NCBI GenBank assembly: GCA_033439265.1
Contig: JAVTVX010000012.1
Location: 30,140,761-30,204,760 of the forward strand
Source: Dillenia suffruticosa
Lineage: Eukaryota > Streptophyta > Magnoliopsida > Dilleniales > Dilleniaceae
Length of the DNA stretch: 64,000 nt
Reading direction: 5' to 3'
Each line of letters begins with the position of its first letter. Position 1 is the stretch's first letter. The translations under genes and the position numbers were made by a program. This document shows, piece after piece, positions 44,841 to 55,564 of this stretch. A model generated the notes under the pieces. The model did not search any database. It was not told where the DNA came from and saw only the letters and a list, made by a program, of their open reading frames with translations.

Positions 44841-45982
44841 AATATGGCCCAAGACGGCCAAACACAACTTGTAAAGGACCACACGTTCATTCCCAAAAGA
44901 AAGACAATCCACCTGTTTAGTCTTAAATGCTACCTTTTCATTTAATGCCTCGATTGGTTTTTTTGCCCATTTTTCTAAACGCGTTGCACTCCCCACAAGG
45001 TCACTTGAAGACAATGAGTCCCCTTTGATTACTACATTGACGGCAAGAATGGATTTCGGAAAATGGAATATTGGCCAAGGACAAGGAATCATACGCCACT
45101 GCAACTTTCTCTTTTCAAACTTTTCTTTGGTTTTTCAAATTTTTAGCCGACATTCGACAAATATCTGCCATGTTTTTCATTAACCAAAAGTAAATACATG
45201 AATGTCTATCAATCATGGGTTTTTTGGGTGGGGATTTGGGGGAATGAAAGACAGGTTCGACTCTCGTTTCCCTTTTTCTTTTCCCTTGAGCATCGTCTAC
45301 CTCCGTGGCCTAATCTATTCGGTGGAGATGGCATTAATAAACGAATGATTAAATAAGTAAGTGTGTTAGATTTTTTAATAAAAATTTAAATTTAAAATTT
45401 AAAAATTTAAAAATTATATTCAAAGGACCCTTTTAAATTGAACTCGATAATATTTAAAAAAAATACCAATGGATATGACTTTCCTGAGACCCAGCCATTG
45501 AGCAACATAGATAGAAGGAACTCTTATGATAAACCCTCCAAAAACTAATACCAATTGAATACAATTTAAAAATATTTTTATACCATTTGAGGGATTTTTA
45601 CCAACTAAATTAGCAAATAGCGATAATTTTAAGCATAAGATTAAACCAGCTCACCATTCATGATAACACGTATGAAATATTTTCAACTTTTTTGCTATAA
45701 GCCAACAAATTTGAGAGCACGTTAATCTATTGAAGATTTAGTACTGATTAATCCAATAAATTTGAAGTATTAAGAAGAGGTTGGCTAAAAGAACTAGACA
45801 AGAAGTTCATTTAGAAGGATAATGACACTAACATATTCTTCTTTTACTACTTTTCTAGCGGTGTAGGTTGAAAATCATTGGAAAATGACTCTGTAATCTT
45901 CAACAGCTTTCATAGTGTATTATCAAAATAGGCTTTAGTGCTAAAAGTTGAACTCTAAGATTGTTTTTGTTTTCGGAAACAA

Positions 45983-46013
<31 letters not shown>

Positions 46014-47740
46014 TTTCTTGAAACGCATATATATATATTTTGTTTTTTTGAAAAAAAAAATTTTTTAGATGTTTTTGAGGTATCTAAAATTTTCTCAAAA
46101 ATAGGCTTTTCTTGTTTAGAAGTATATGAAATTCTACTTTAAAAACCGTCTCCGATATTTGGAAATTCTTTTAATTTTATAGTAAGCAAGAAGCACAAAG
46201 CAAAACACAATAAAATATAAGAAAACTTTTGAAAATTTTGGATAAAGTAATCGGTAATGTAAATCGTAAAATATCAAAACAAAAGTGAAAATTATTATTC
46301 ATTCAGAAACAAAATCTCAAAATATTTTTCTAAATATACTAGAATAATTTATTATTTATATGTCTAACGTCCTTGATTAGTCAAGGGCATGCAATAAAAC
46401 ATGTTTTCTTATAATGTAAATAATCAAATGCAATTGCATACTAAATTGCTTTTAAGAACATGCCATGATCAATGGCTAGTTGGTCCTATGGTCGGACACT
46501 GTAATTCTTCCTACTTAAGATATTTTTGAATTATTGACTTTTTCCTCAAAATTTTTTGTGATTGGTTTTGCTAACATAGCACTTGGAGCATTGGATTAGA
46601 TTTAGAGAGAACAATGAGGAATTTTTAATGAAGCAACCTATAATTTAAAATACTATATTTGATAAATAAAAAATAGAAAAGAGAGCTCTTCTCAGCCATT
46701 TTAATTGATTTTTAATATTAAAACAAAAAGAAAAAAGAAAATACTTAGACCAATGGATGATTATCAAGAATTGATGAAAGAAAGCGATAAGTGACCCTAA
46801 AGAAAGGGAAGAAGAACAATGGAAGCCCACTTGGAGTACCATTCAATCGAACAAAAGGAAGATAAAAAAGTGCTAAATTGTCATACTAATCGAAAAGAAC
46901 GTGACCTACCAAATTCACATGAATATAATATTAAAACGTTATACTCCCTTAAATATAGATCTCAAATTTGAATCATAGGAATAGAAATATTAGATTTGGG
47001 AGAGCCAACCCCTTAATGGATCTTACAGTATTTGGATCGAATTAGTGTGACAAAATCTAAATACCAATCGGTCGTAAAAAAAAATAATGAATGTAACCCC
47101 TTGGCAAGTTGGAGAATGAGACATCCACATCGAATCAATTTTGATCCAAAAAGTCCAAAACGTAAATTCAATTCAAAAAGCAAGACTACCCCATGCTATA
47201 AATTCAATAAAAAAATAAAAAGTAATTTAGGATTTTGGGGAAAAAAAAAGGAAAATTGAAAGAGGCTCTTTATGACCCAAAAATACCCTTTAAGTTTGGT
47301 GCATATATTCTTTTGCAAATATATATATATAAAAGAAAAAAGAAGGAATTTTAATACTTTGTTTCAAGAACAAAAATTATGTATCTTATAAATACATCTC
47401 TTTATTTCTTTAACCCACATTGTTTTTTAGCGTTTCTTTAAAACGTTTTAAAATAGCATTGTTAGCATGCTATTAAGAAGTTGTATAATAATGAAATTAT
47501 TAAGCCAATCTTGTAGGTTCCTTTGCAGTATCCATTACAATGCCGAAAGCAATTGCAAAAAAAAAAAAAAAAATGATGATGATGATGAATTTATTCATTA
47601 CAAGAAATTTATATTACTATCCGATAAATATATTTTCAAAAGAAATTTTTTTAAAAAAAAGTTATATTAACATGTTTTTTTGAAAGAAAATATATAGTTA
47701 TAAGAAAATTAGTGATGAACATTGGGAAAAAAACTATTTG
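44841..47740. other. Spacer between duplication copies A and B
   Basis: No coding frame with recognisable features. There is a long A-run at 45979-46005. The 45948, 46645 and 47032 frames are low-complexity and unsupported. A B-box-like GGTTCGACTC lies at 45254 without a companion A box. 47560-47590 has an A-run followed by (GAT)n. Confidence 0.45.
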
Positions 47741-47761
47741 CATAATGTTATAAGTTGATAT

Positions 47762-47897
47762 ATACCGAAATGTTATGCATTCCATTCGTTCAATGTAACC
47801 TCGAGGATTATAGGATTATGGTTTAAGGGTAGCGCTACGGCGGTTCTAGTACATGAATTGCGGAAACGCTAGTGGCTATTTACTTTATAAACATGCA
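47762..47897 (+). mobile_element. 136-bp SINE-like insertion with 18-bp flanking repeats
   Basis: AATGTTATAAGTTGATAT occurs at 47744-47761 and 47898-47915. The insert contains GGTAGCGCTACGGCGGTTCTAGTAC, with A-box- and B-box-like words that are too close together for a standard tRNA promoter, so its class is uncertain. Long flanking repeats argue for target-primed insertion. Confidence 0.45.
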
Positions 47898-47917
47898 AAT
47901 GTTATAAGTTGATATGT

Positions 47918-48056
47918 TAATATAGCACACTAATAAAATTGTTTCATGTTAATATTGTTATCAAATTCGTCGATAATTTGCCAAGCCAATTAACATTCAT
48001 TCTTTTCATATATATATATATATATATATTTTTTTTTCTAAGAAATAGATTTATAT
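47918..48056. repeat. Paralogue of copy 0 left part; empty site for SINE and CACTA element 1
   Basis: It matches 6941-6978, 7179-7232 and 8153-8195 with the SINE and CACTA mini-element 1 absent (TAATAAAATTGTTTCATGTT..GTTATCAAATTCGTCGATAATTTGCCA). It then runs into (TA)n and diverges. Confidence 0.8.
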
Positions 48057-48134
48057 TAAGTTCAAACCCTTTTCTTCTTCTTTTTTTCTTTTTTATTATA
48101 AAAATAAATAATTAGATATTCAATATATTGTAAT

Positions 48135-48395
48135 TATAAAACAATAAAATTTTCTTTCCGTTTGGTGATGTGAATTTTATTTCATAATTTTAATTTTTAA
48201 AAATTAAAATAGTTAAATTTTGGTTCTAAGCGGTTTAAATCGAAACCAAACCGAAGCGGAACTGTTGAGAAACCAAAATGGAACCGTCTATAAATGGTTC
48301 GGTTCTTATCGGTTCCAATTTCGATAGAAGATGAACAGGAACCCGTGGTTCTAGAACTAAAATCAGTAGTTCTAGAACCATGATCACACCAATTA
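48135..48395. repeat. GGTTC/GAACC-rich block
   Basis: It contains many alternating GGTTC and GAACC words (for example GGTTCTAGAACTAAAATC and AGTTCTAGAACC), able to form inverted repeats. This is typical of degenerate DNA-transposon interiors, but no ends are seen. Confidence 0.45.
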
Positions 48396-48591
48396 ATATC
48401 TACTATTTAGTATATGATTTTTTTTCATACATTTAACATGCTTTGTGAATTTTGTATGCATGCTATGTGCGCGAAATTTGCATTATCAAGCATTTTGAAA
48501 AAAATGTATTTTTCTCACGCTATGCAAACTCTCTATAATGGTATTACTGTTATTCTCTCTACACCTGGGGCTACTTTACTTGCTTCAACTC

Positions 48592-48599
48592 TATAAATA
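48592..48599 (+). promoter_or_regulatory. TATA box of the copy B proline-rich small gene
   Basis: TATAAATA, 91 nt before the ATG at 48683. Confidence 0.7.
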
Positions 48600-48682
48600 C
48601 CCTCAGACTCGATGTTGAATGTTGTAGCCCTTTGAGTTTTTCCCTATAAGCATCTCCTACCCTCACTTAAGGTGCAAAAAAA

Positions 48683-49000
48683 ATGGCTAGGTATGAGCGA
48701 GAAGCAGCCAATTTTCTGCGGCCTCCTCCACCACTTCTACCACCGCTGTCGCCACTTGTGACCACAAATAGCCCATCTCGGACCCCATTCTCTGCCGTTG
48801 CACAGCCACACTCGGTGGTTGTGCCGCGGCTCCGAGTTCACATCACATTGGAAACCATATATGAAGAAGAACCCAAAGAAGAATGTATTCCTACATCTCA
48901 AACTTCATCATCATCAATTCTCTCAACAACACAATCTGTGTGTTTCTTGGAAGTGCACAAGGGTCTGGCTTCATATACTCATAATTATCAGTGTGCTTAG
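48683..49000 (+). CDS. Small proline-rich protein with LETIYEE motif, copy B
   Basis: 105 codons, starting MARYEREAAN. It matches the 26783 gene end to end, apart from a two-serine deletion and about nine substitutions. The block PHSVVVPRLRVHITLETIYEEEPKEECIP is unchanged. The substitutions elsewhere are mainly amino-acid-changing (I count roughly a dozen nonsynonymous bases against about three synonymous). That is unusual for a gene under purifying selection over its whole length and may mean relaxed constraint on the N-terminal half. Promoter sequence and TATA spacing are preserved. Function unknown. Confidence 0.7.
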   Translation: MARYEREAANFLRPPPPLLPPLSPLVTTNSPSRTPFSAVAQPHSVVVPRLRVHITLETIYEEEPKEECIPTSQTSSSSILSTTQSVCFLEVHKGLASYTHNYQCA

Positions 49001-50180
49001 CCAGTTGATTCACTAGATGACCTTTTGTTTTTTTTCTTAAATAATGGTGGCAATTTCAATTATTACCCTTCGGGCGTTTATCATGCTATTTGTATATCAA
49101 TATAAATAATAATTTTCTCTCATCTTTGCAAATCTTTTAGTAATTTTTTCCGATTGGAACTTAATAATTTGCTACTCAATAAAAAGGAAACTTGCTGGTG
49201 TTCTTCACACTATACTAGTTTACAGTTTAGGAAATTGCAAGATGAGCTGCTATCAATTTTTTTTTCTTGGTTATAATATTTATTTGAATTATCCTTTGGA
49301 ATTTTTTGGTTATGTTTAGATAAATAATAAGATGTTTCTCTCTTTTTTGACATTATTTGTTGGAATAATATTAAAAATCATGTTCTAGCTTCAATGTCAT
49401 CCTTCCAATTGAAACAATAGTTTGCAGAGACTAAAAGGATGGCATGCGTGACAGGGATTCAGTAACACATATACTAGATTAAACTTGTGATTACCACTAA
49501 ACATAATGGTCAATCTCATGCTTTGCCCGTGATTAATCGGGCAAAATTTATTTGGGTTATTTTTCGGCTCTTGTTAATGTTGACTAATCGATTTCGATTT
49601 TCAATATTTGATAATAATAAAGATTAGGGAGTCCAAATCCAAATATTATTTGGATTCCTTTAGATGTTGGAATCCAAATACTATCCGAACCATGGTTTGG
49701 ATTCATTTCGAGTTTATAAAGATTACCGTTTAACATTGAAATCCAAATAATGGAGTCCTCATTTGGATTACAATCAGATTTGTTACTTAAATTTTAAATA
49801 CATAAATTTTAGAGGAGTTTATGCTTAAAAAGCAATAGATTATATGCATATTCATATTTCCAAATATATAAATTGCAAAATATTCAAGATTTTGTTAAAT
49901 TATTCTATGCAAAAATTTCAAAATATGGCAGTAATTTGTCCAAAAAAAATTTCTCAGGAAATAATAATATTGTGAAATTTAGTGTGAATAGGCATTTTGA
50001 GAACTTTCAATTAAAAATAATTCAGAAAATTTAAAATGTGTGATTGATCAAATGCCGTATCCAATGGAGAAACTGTGGCCCCTTCCCCTTCCCCTTCCCT
50101 TCTTTCTGGATAGAGATTGGCAAATGCTGCATTCAATTATTCATATAATAAACGTCTGCCAATTTGTCAATTTTGCTTTT

Positions 50181-50521
50181 CATTACCACAAAAACCAGAA
50201 TCAGCGACGGATAAATACCGACAAAAAAAAATCCATCGGTAATACCGACGGATTTTCGACGGATTAGCAACGGACTGAATATCGACGGATTAGAGACAGA
50301 TTAGTGACAGAAATAATTCCGTCGCTAAACCAAAAAATAAATAAATAAATAAATAATTATAAAATTATCAACGACGGATTACCGACGAAATATTTAGAGA
50401 CGGAAATATTCCATCGGTGAATTGGTGAAGGAAAAAAAATTTTTTTTTTTAAATACACAATCATTAATGACGAAAAATTAGCGATAAATTACCGACAAAA
50501 AAATTAGCGACGAATTAATGA

Positions 50522-50558
<37 letters not shown>

Positions 50559-51102
50559 TATTTAATAATTTAATAATTTAATAATTTTTATTTTATTTTG
50601 TAGAATAATGATATTATTTTATTTTTTTCAAATTTTTTATAATTTTATTTTAATTATAATTTAATAATTTTTAATTTTATTATAATTTTATATTATTTTA
50701 TTTTTATTAAAAAATATAAGATAAAGATAATAAATAAATAAAATAAAGATATATGATTAAAAGATAAATTTAGTCCGGTGGTTGGTGCTCTCTCTTCCTT
50801 ACTCTTGTGCATGGGTTCAATTCCGCCAGGCTTTTTAGAATTTAAAAATCAACGACGGACAAAACACTTGGTCCGTTGCTGATTTTTTTTTTTTTCAATG
50901 ACAGATTTTTTTTCGTCACTAATATCAACAACGGATTTTTTCCGTCGCTAATCCGACGTTGATATTTGCGAGGGAAAAAAAATCCATTGCTAAAAATTAG
51001 CGGGGTCACTTTTTGTGACGGATTTAGTAACGGAAAAAATTCATCACAGATACCTTTCAGCGATAAATTTTTTCGTCACTGAAAATCCGTTTTCTAATAG
51101 TG
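50181..51102. mobile_element. CACTA mini-element 3 (non-autonomous)
   Basis: The left end CATTACCACAAAAACC (one change from CACTA) and right end TTTTCTAATAGTG are flanked by TTT (50178-50180 and 51103-51105). Subterminal GACGGATT/CCGTCGCTAA arrays lie at 50205-50520 and 50850-51090. The centre has a T-run (50527-50553), an AT-rich tract and a tRNA-like module at 50771-50824. Confidence 0.85.
50771..50824 (+). promoter_or_regulatory. tRNA-like module in CACTA mini-element 3
   Basis: TAGTCCGGTGG (50771-50781) matches the A-box pattern at 10 of 11 positions. GGTTCAATTCC (50814-50824) is a strong B box, 43 nt downstream. This is the best preserved of the four modules. Confidence 0.65.
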
Positions 51103-51760
51103 TTTCCATGTGAACTAAAACCTTTGGCATCTCCTAACACTTTCAATTTTGTTATATTTCCTTAGACTAGAACATTTTGTCTCAGGTACTTCTGCAAATG
51201 ATTTCAAATTATTAATTGTGCTGAAGTTCAAATTATTATTATTAATTAAACATGTTTTCGAATTTATTAACACCTTGTTATGAAAAATCTAATATATTTT
51301 GTTTTCGCTTTAAATTAAACTATTTGTTTAGTTAAAAAAAGATAATGTTAGAATATATAATTTAAAGATATTGCTTGAGATAATAATAATAAAGATGAAA
51401 TGTAGAGGATAGAGGAAGGAGCCAGCCACCAAAGAGAGGGGAGATCCGCATTCCTTGTCCGGTCGACCACATTTGAGTTCATGGGCCTCTGTCGATTGTG
51501 TGTTATTGAAGGCCTACCTGTGGCCCATAGTGATGCAGTTAAGACCAGTCGACCTCTCTTCTATGAACCATTTTAACCTTCAAACAGTTGGTTGTTCGGA
51601 CTTAGTTTTGGGCCTGATGTCACCCTTCAATCAATCATCTCCGTATTTACAATGATCAATCTATTGGGCGGCTTTTTCTTGCCCAAGAGAAAGGCAGCAC
51701 AGCATCATAACTTCAATTAGCCACTCCACCGGTCGGTTAGCATGGTCTCGCTCCTTTTGT
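51103..51760. other. Unrecognised part of the copy B insertion
   Basis: The 51370-51700 part is less AT-rich, with a 66-codon frame lacking any known motif. It could be captured host sequence. Confidence 0.3.
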
Positions 51761-51919
51761 TTTTTCTTTTTTATCGATATATAAAATTATATTTTAATTA
51801 ATTTAACTCAAATATTATCTTAGGAATAATTTACCTAATACAATTTTTTTATTTCTAAATTTTGAATCCTTAATTAAGAAGTCTGACACGCTTACCCGTT
51901 AAACTATCTATCAATTGTT
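51761..51919 (-). mobile_element. Second SINE-like insertion
   Basis: On the minus strand it begins ATTGATAGATAGTTTAACGGG (A-box-like TAGTTTAACGG, nearly the same as in the 6979-7159 SINE). A B-box-like GGATTCAAAA follows, and it ends in an A-rich tail at 51761-51780. It is flanked by GTCTCGCTCCTTTTGT (from 51745) and GTCTCGCCCCCTTTGT (from 51921), an imperfect 16-bp duplication. Confidence 0.65.
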
Positions 51920-52839
51920 AGTCTCGCCCCCTTTGTCCAGCAATCGAATTGGCTTGACTTTGCCTTGGAATTTACTACTTCTGTCTCTCTATGCATGAGC
52001 TTGTGGATCTGTCCATACGGTAGTCGACCTTCCAGATGCTTCACCAGAAGAGACTAGTTTGCTATGACTTGAGAAAAGTTGCTACCCTAAAACCAAAGAA
52101 AGCTATTCAAAATTCATATCATCAAGAATGCTCCTCCAAAGCCAATTGAAGATGTCTCCATGTGAAGTCTGACAAATCTAAAGACGTCTCCAATGGTCTC
52201 TAGTTTTGTGTTTGCTCCTTTCCATTGTACACCCAAAATAGGATAATGTAGTTAGGTCAAAATATTTGGGCGTTTGATTTTTATTACATCCTTCTAAATC
52301 CTTTTGAGTTCCTAAACATCAACATCATAGTTATTTCTATGTCGTGTATAGAGGTTGCAAAGCAACTTTGGAAATGTTTCTACAATACACCAATAAAAAA
52401 TTATTTGGAAAAAACAAACTTAAAAATTAAAAATATCCGCTCTTTCTTTAACAAGGAAATGCAATCATTCTAAATACCACCTCAGTCTTTTAAAAGAAAT
52501 AAGAAAAAAAAATATACCAATAAATTATAATTCAACTGATACCATTCTCTCTACTTTAAAGGTTTTGAATTTGAATTTTCTTATATAACAAAAAAAAAGT
52601 TTCGTAGAATCCACCCAATACTAAAGTCTTAGAACCCACCCAATACTAAAGTCTAAATCTAAAATATTAATTCTACTAAAATCCTAATCAGATTAATCTA
52701 AATTGAACCCCCCCCCCCAACAACCTCATTGCATAATCGCCATCAGAGGTAATTTCACCCACAACAAATAATTTCATCTCCCTGCCTTGTGCTCGATAAG
52801 TTCGATTTTTTATAAAACTAACTTAGAAGGTCACAAGCA

Positions 52840-53350
52840 ACAAAATGACGGTCATTATTGTTACCAAGACATACTAGTTTGCTGTGGAAGTGACTCACCA
52901 AGAACCTGTGCTAGAAATCAAACAAAAAATCGAGCAAGTCCGGGCGTGCCTGGGGCTTCACAAACTCTAGTAATATGGGGATGGGTGTTAATTAATGGCC
53001 TTGATATGGAAGACTATCCTATAACCACGGAAGGCGCAAAAATCAATCTCACTGTCGATCCCATACCTCAAAATCTAAGCAAAATGCAAATTACTGTCAA
53101 GTTTTCAGCCAAAAGGATCACTATAGAGGTTGACAGAACAGAGACAGTGCGAAGCCTTAAAGGAGAAAATACACATCACAGATGGAACTCCAATCGAAAG
53201 AAAGCCACTACTTTTTTCTGGCATAGAAATGGAAGATTTCTGCAATTTGGGTTAGATCTTAGAGATGAAAAAGAAAAAGGTTTTCTTTCGGAGAAGAAGA
53301 AGATAGTGAAAGTAAAATTGGTTTCTTTTTTTTTTTTTAATTTGGACTAA
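52840..53350 (+). pseudogene. Ubiquitin-like domain pseudogene, copy B
   Basis: From ATG at 52845 the frame reads M-T-VIIVTKTY, the shared TAG, then VEVTHQEPVLEIKQ.., and (53000 onward) GLDMEDY. Next come INLTVDPIPQNLSKMQITVKFSAKRITIEVDRTETVRSL and the shared extra G, after which the shifted frame gives KEKIHITDGTPIERKPLLFSG and then EMEDF. The TV..LKEKI..DGTP....LLFSG..MED pattern is the clearest ubiquitin-fold signature of the three copies. The 187-codon frame (52787-53350) mixes real and shifted readings. Two disabling changes are shared with copies 0 and A. Confidence 0.7.
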
Positions 53351-53389
53351 TCTAATTAGAGTTTGATTAAAGTTAATACTTTAGTTTTA

Positions 53390-54925
53390 GATTTTAGTAT
53401 TGAGAGGATTCCACAATCTCCTCTTACATCACAATCATCCATTTTTCAGAATCCTTGCATCCAGCTTTTGAAGACGTGGATGATTCATCACAAAGATAAA
53501 TATTTTCAGCAACACTTAAAGCATAAGCAACAAAATCAACTTCTGCATATCTTTGAGGAGGCTTTATATTTCTCCTAGGCCTATTTGTAGCAAAGAGTAC
53601 TGAGATGATAGTGGTGGAGTGGTGATTTTTTATATAGACTCAGACTCAGCCCTAAAACTAAATTCTAATGAAGGCTCTTTCAAGCTCTACCTATTTGTCT
53701 AATTTCTGCATTCCTGCATTCCTGCATCACTAAAACAACTGGAAGGAAAATTTTGAAGCATAGAACTCTCATCAAATACTACATTTCTACTGATTATAAC
53801 TTTACTAGATGCCAGACATTACAATTTATATCCATTACAATTTAGATGTTGGTTCTAATTTTCCATCAACATGTGCATACGCTGGACAACCAAATACTTT
53901 AAAAATAGAATAATTTGTAGGAGTACTAGATTATAACTCTTCAGGAGTCCTTTTGTCAATAGCAAATGAAGGACATCAATTAACAAGAAAACAACTTGTA
54001 GAAGCTGTTTCAACACAAAATAACTTAGGTAGACCAGAATTGGAAAGCATACAGCGAACATTCTCTATCAAAGTCCTATCAATACATCCTGCTACACAAT
54101 TCTGTTGGGGGGGTATCAAGAACTGTCAAGTGTGTCTTATAATTTCTTCCCTTTTGCAGGAAGTATTGAACTCTTCTAAACAAAACTCAGTCATTATCAG
54201 CACAAAGACGTTTTATTTGTCTTTCTGTCTGCTTTTCAACCAAGATCCTTCAATGTTTGAATGTATCAAACACATTACTCTTCTGTTTCAAGAAGAGCAC
54301 TAGCTTTTCTTGAAAAATCATCGATAAAAGGTTAGCATATACCTTGTGCCACCTTTAGAAGGCTCCTTGGATGCCCCCAAAGATCAGAATGAATATAGTT
54401 GAATGTTCCTTTTGTGCTGTAAATGTCTTTATTGAAGTTGACTTTCTTCTTTCCAAAGATATAATGCATACAGAACTCCAATTTTATAGTCCTCTGCCCA
54501 TCAAGTAGTCCTCTTTTACTTAGTTCAGTCAAACCATTTTCACTCATGTGCCCAAGCCGCATATGCCATAGTTTAGTAATATCCTGGTATAAAACAGTAA
54601 GAGTGGTGATGGCAGTATCACCTGTAATTATAGAACCTTGCAAGATATACAACCCGGAGGACTGTTTCCGCCCATTTATTACGACAAGAGCGCCTTTACT
54701 AACTTTTAGATCGTATTAAGGTAAGTACAAATTGCGAGTTACCCACTTTGTAGAAATTATGGTTCACTGGTCTCTCAAGAGGACAAGTGTCTCTTTCGTG
54801 GAGAATGCAAGCCCTCGTGATACTATCTTATAGAGCCGCTAAAATTATTATCTGGCTCCACTTTGATTCTTGTCATTTCTTAACCACTGCAAGTTTCACA
54901 TTATAACATAATTAACTCTGCCAAA
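53390..54925 (-). pseudogene. Copia pol fragment (pre-integrase, integrase), copy B
   Basis: It is homologous to 30330-31870. The longest open piece, 54652-54332, reads MYILQGSIITGDTAI..ITKLWHMRLGHMSENGLTELSKRGLLDG and ends with the integrase first aspartate context HSDLWGHP. Later pieces give the integrase NRTLxEKVRCMLSNSGLPKLF-like wording (54060-53970). It is truncated before RT at the same place as copy A, so the truncation predates duplication. Confidence 0.8.
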
Positions 54926-55147
54926 CTGATCTGCAAATATATATGATAAGGAGAGAGAGAGAGAGCATAATTCCTGCTTATATCAACCCCTTAACTGATA
55001 ACAAAAAGGAGTACACGGTCTCAAGAATGTCTGGTCTGAAAATTCCGTAGTTCTGGACATAAGTACTCCAAGAGGTAGGTGCATCACTGCATTAGCAATA
55101 GAAAGAAAAATACGTTATTAGAAAAGCAACTTTTAGAAATCTCTCTT

Positions 55148-55396
55148 CTAGTCACCAAAAATTGAGTAGGAACTTGGCACGCCTCGGAGTAGGTACCTGG
55201 TAGAATTGCATCCATTAACAGAAGCGGAAGCAGAGGAAGTTGTCTTGGGTGGAGAAGAAGCACCATCACTTGGGCTAACTTCTCTCTCCTCTTCCTTGAT
55301 TGGATCCAACATCTTTGATGCTCGACGCCTCACCACGCTGACAAATTGCGGTGGTGCAGCTTCAGTGATGAACTTCGCATTGCGTGCGTTTGCCAT
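55148..55396 (-). CDS. Small protein with LDPIKEE motif, copy B
   Basis: 82 codons, differing from 32131-32379 at three residues (P27S, Q66R, final Y82D). EAAPP (12-16), RRRASK (23-28), LDPIKEE (30-36), the Ser-rich middle and YLLRGVPSSYSIFG are all retained. A TATA-like element on the same strand lies about 155 nt upstream. The shorter distance than in copy A is explained by the short GA run here. The retained frame and low divergence support a functional gene pair. Function unknown. Confidence 0.75.
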   Translation of the reverse strand: MANARNAKFITEAAPPQFVSVVRRRASKMLDPIKEEEREVSPSDGASSPPKTTSSASASVNGCNSTRYLLRGVPSSYSIFGD

Positions 55397-55548
55397 ATTT
55401 GTTGCCTCTCCAGTTTTACGACGAGAGCACTAATCCAAGAGAGAAAGAGAGAGAGAAAAGAAAGGGAGAAGAGGAAAGAACAGAAAGGCCCTTAGAATGT
55501 GGCAAAGTGAAATGAATGGCTTGTGGCAAAAACCTAGAACCTGTGGTG

Positions 55549-55562
55549 GGATATATATAAGC
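55549..55562 (-). promoter_or_regulatory. TATA box, copy B minus-strand small gene
   Basis: GCTTATATATATCC on the minus strand, as in copy A. Confidence 0.55.
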
Positions 55563-55564
55563 GC

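Larger units (their letters stand above)
49309..52370. mobile_element. ~3-kb insertion in copy B with 8-bp flanking repeat CTTTGGAA
   Basis: Copy A reads ATCCTTTGGAAATGTTTC. Copy B reads ATCCTTTGGAATTTT.. at 49293 and ..GCAACTTTGGAAATGTTTC at 52361. The insert holds CACTA mini-element 3 and a SINE and otherwise unrecognised DNA. An 8-bp duplication would fit a hAT element, but no convincing terminal inverted repeat is seen, so the nature of the insertion is open. It contains inverted ATCCAAATA/TATTTGGAT words at 49630-49770. Confidence 0.5.

Noticed and set aside
45240..45300. B-box-like GGTTCGACTC, considered as a tRNA gene or SINE
   Set aside because: There is no A box at the right distance, no foldable cloverleaf and no flanking duplication.
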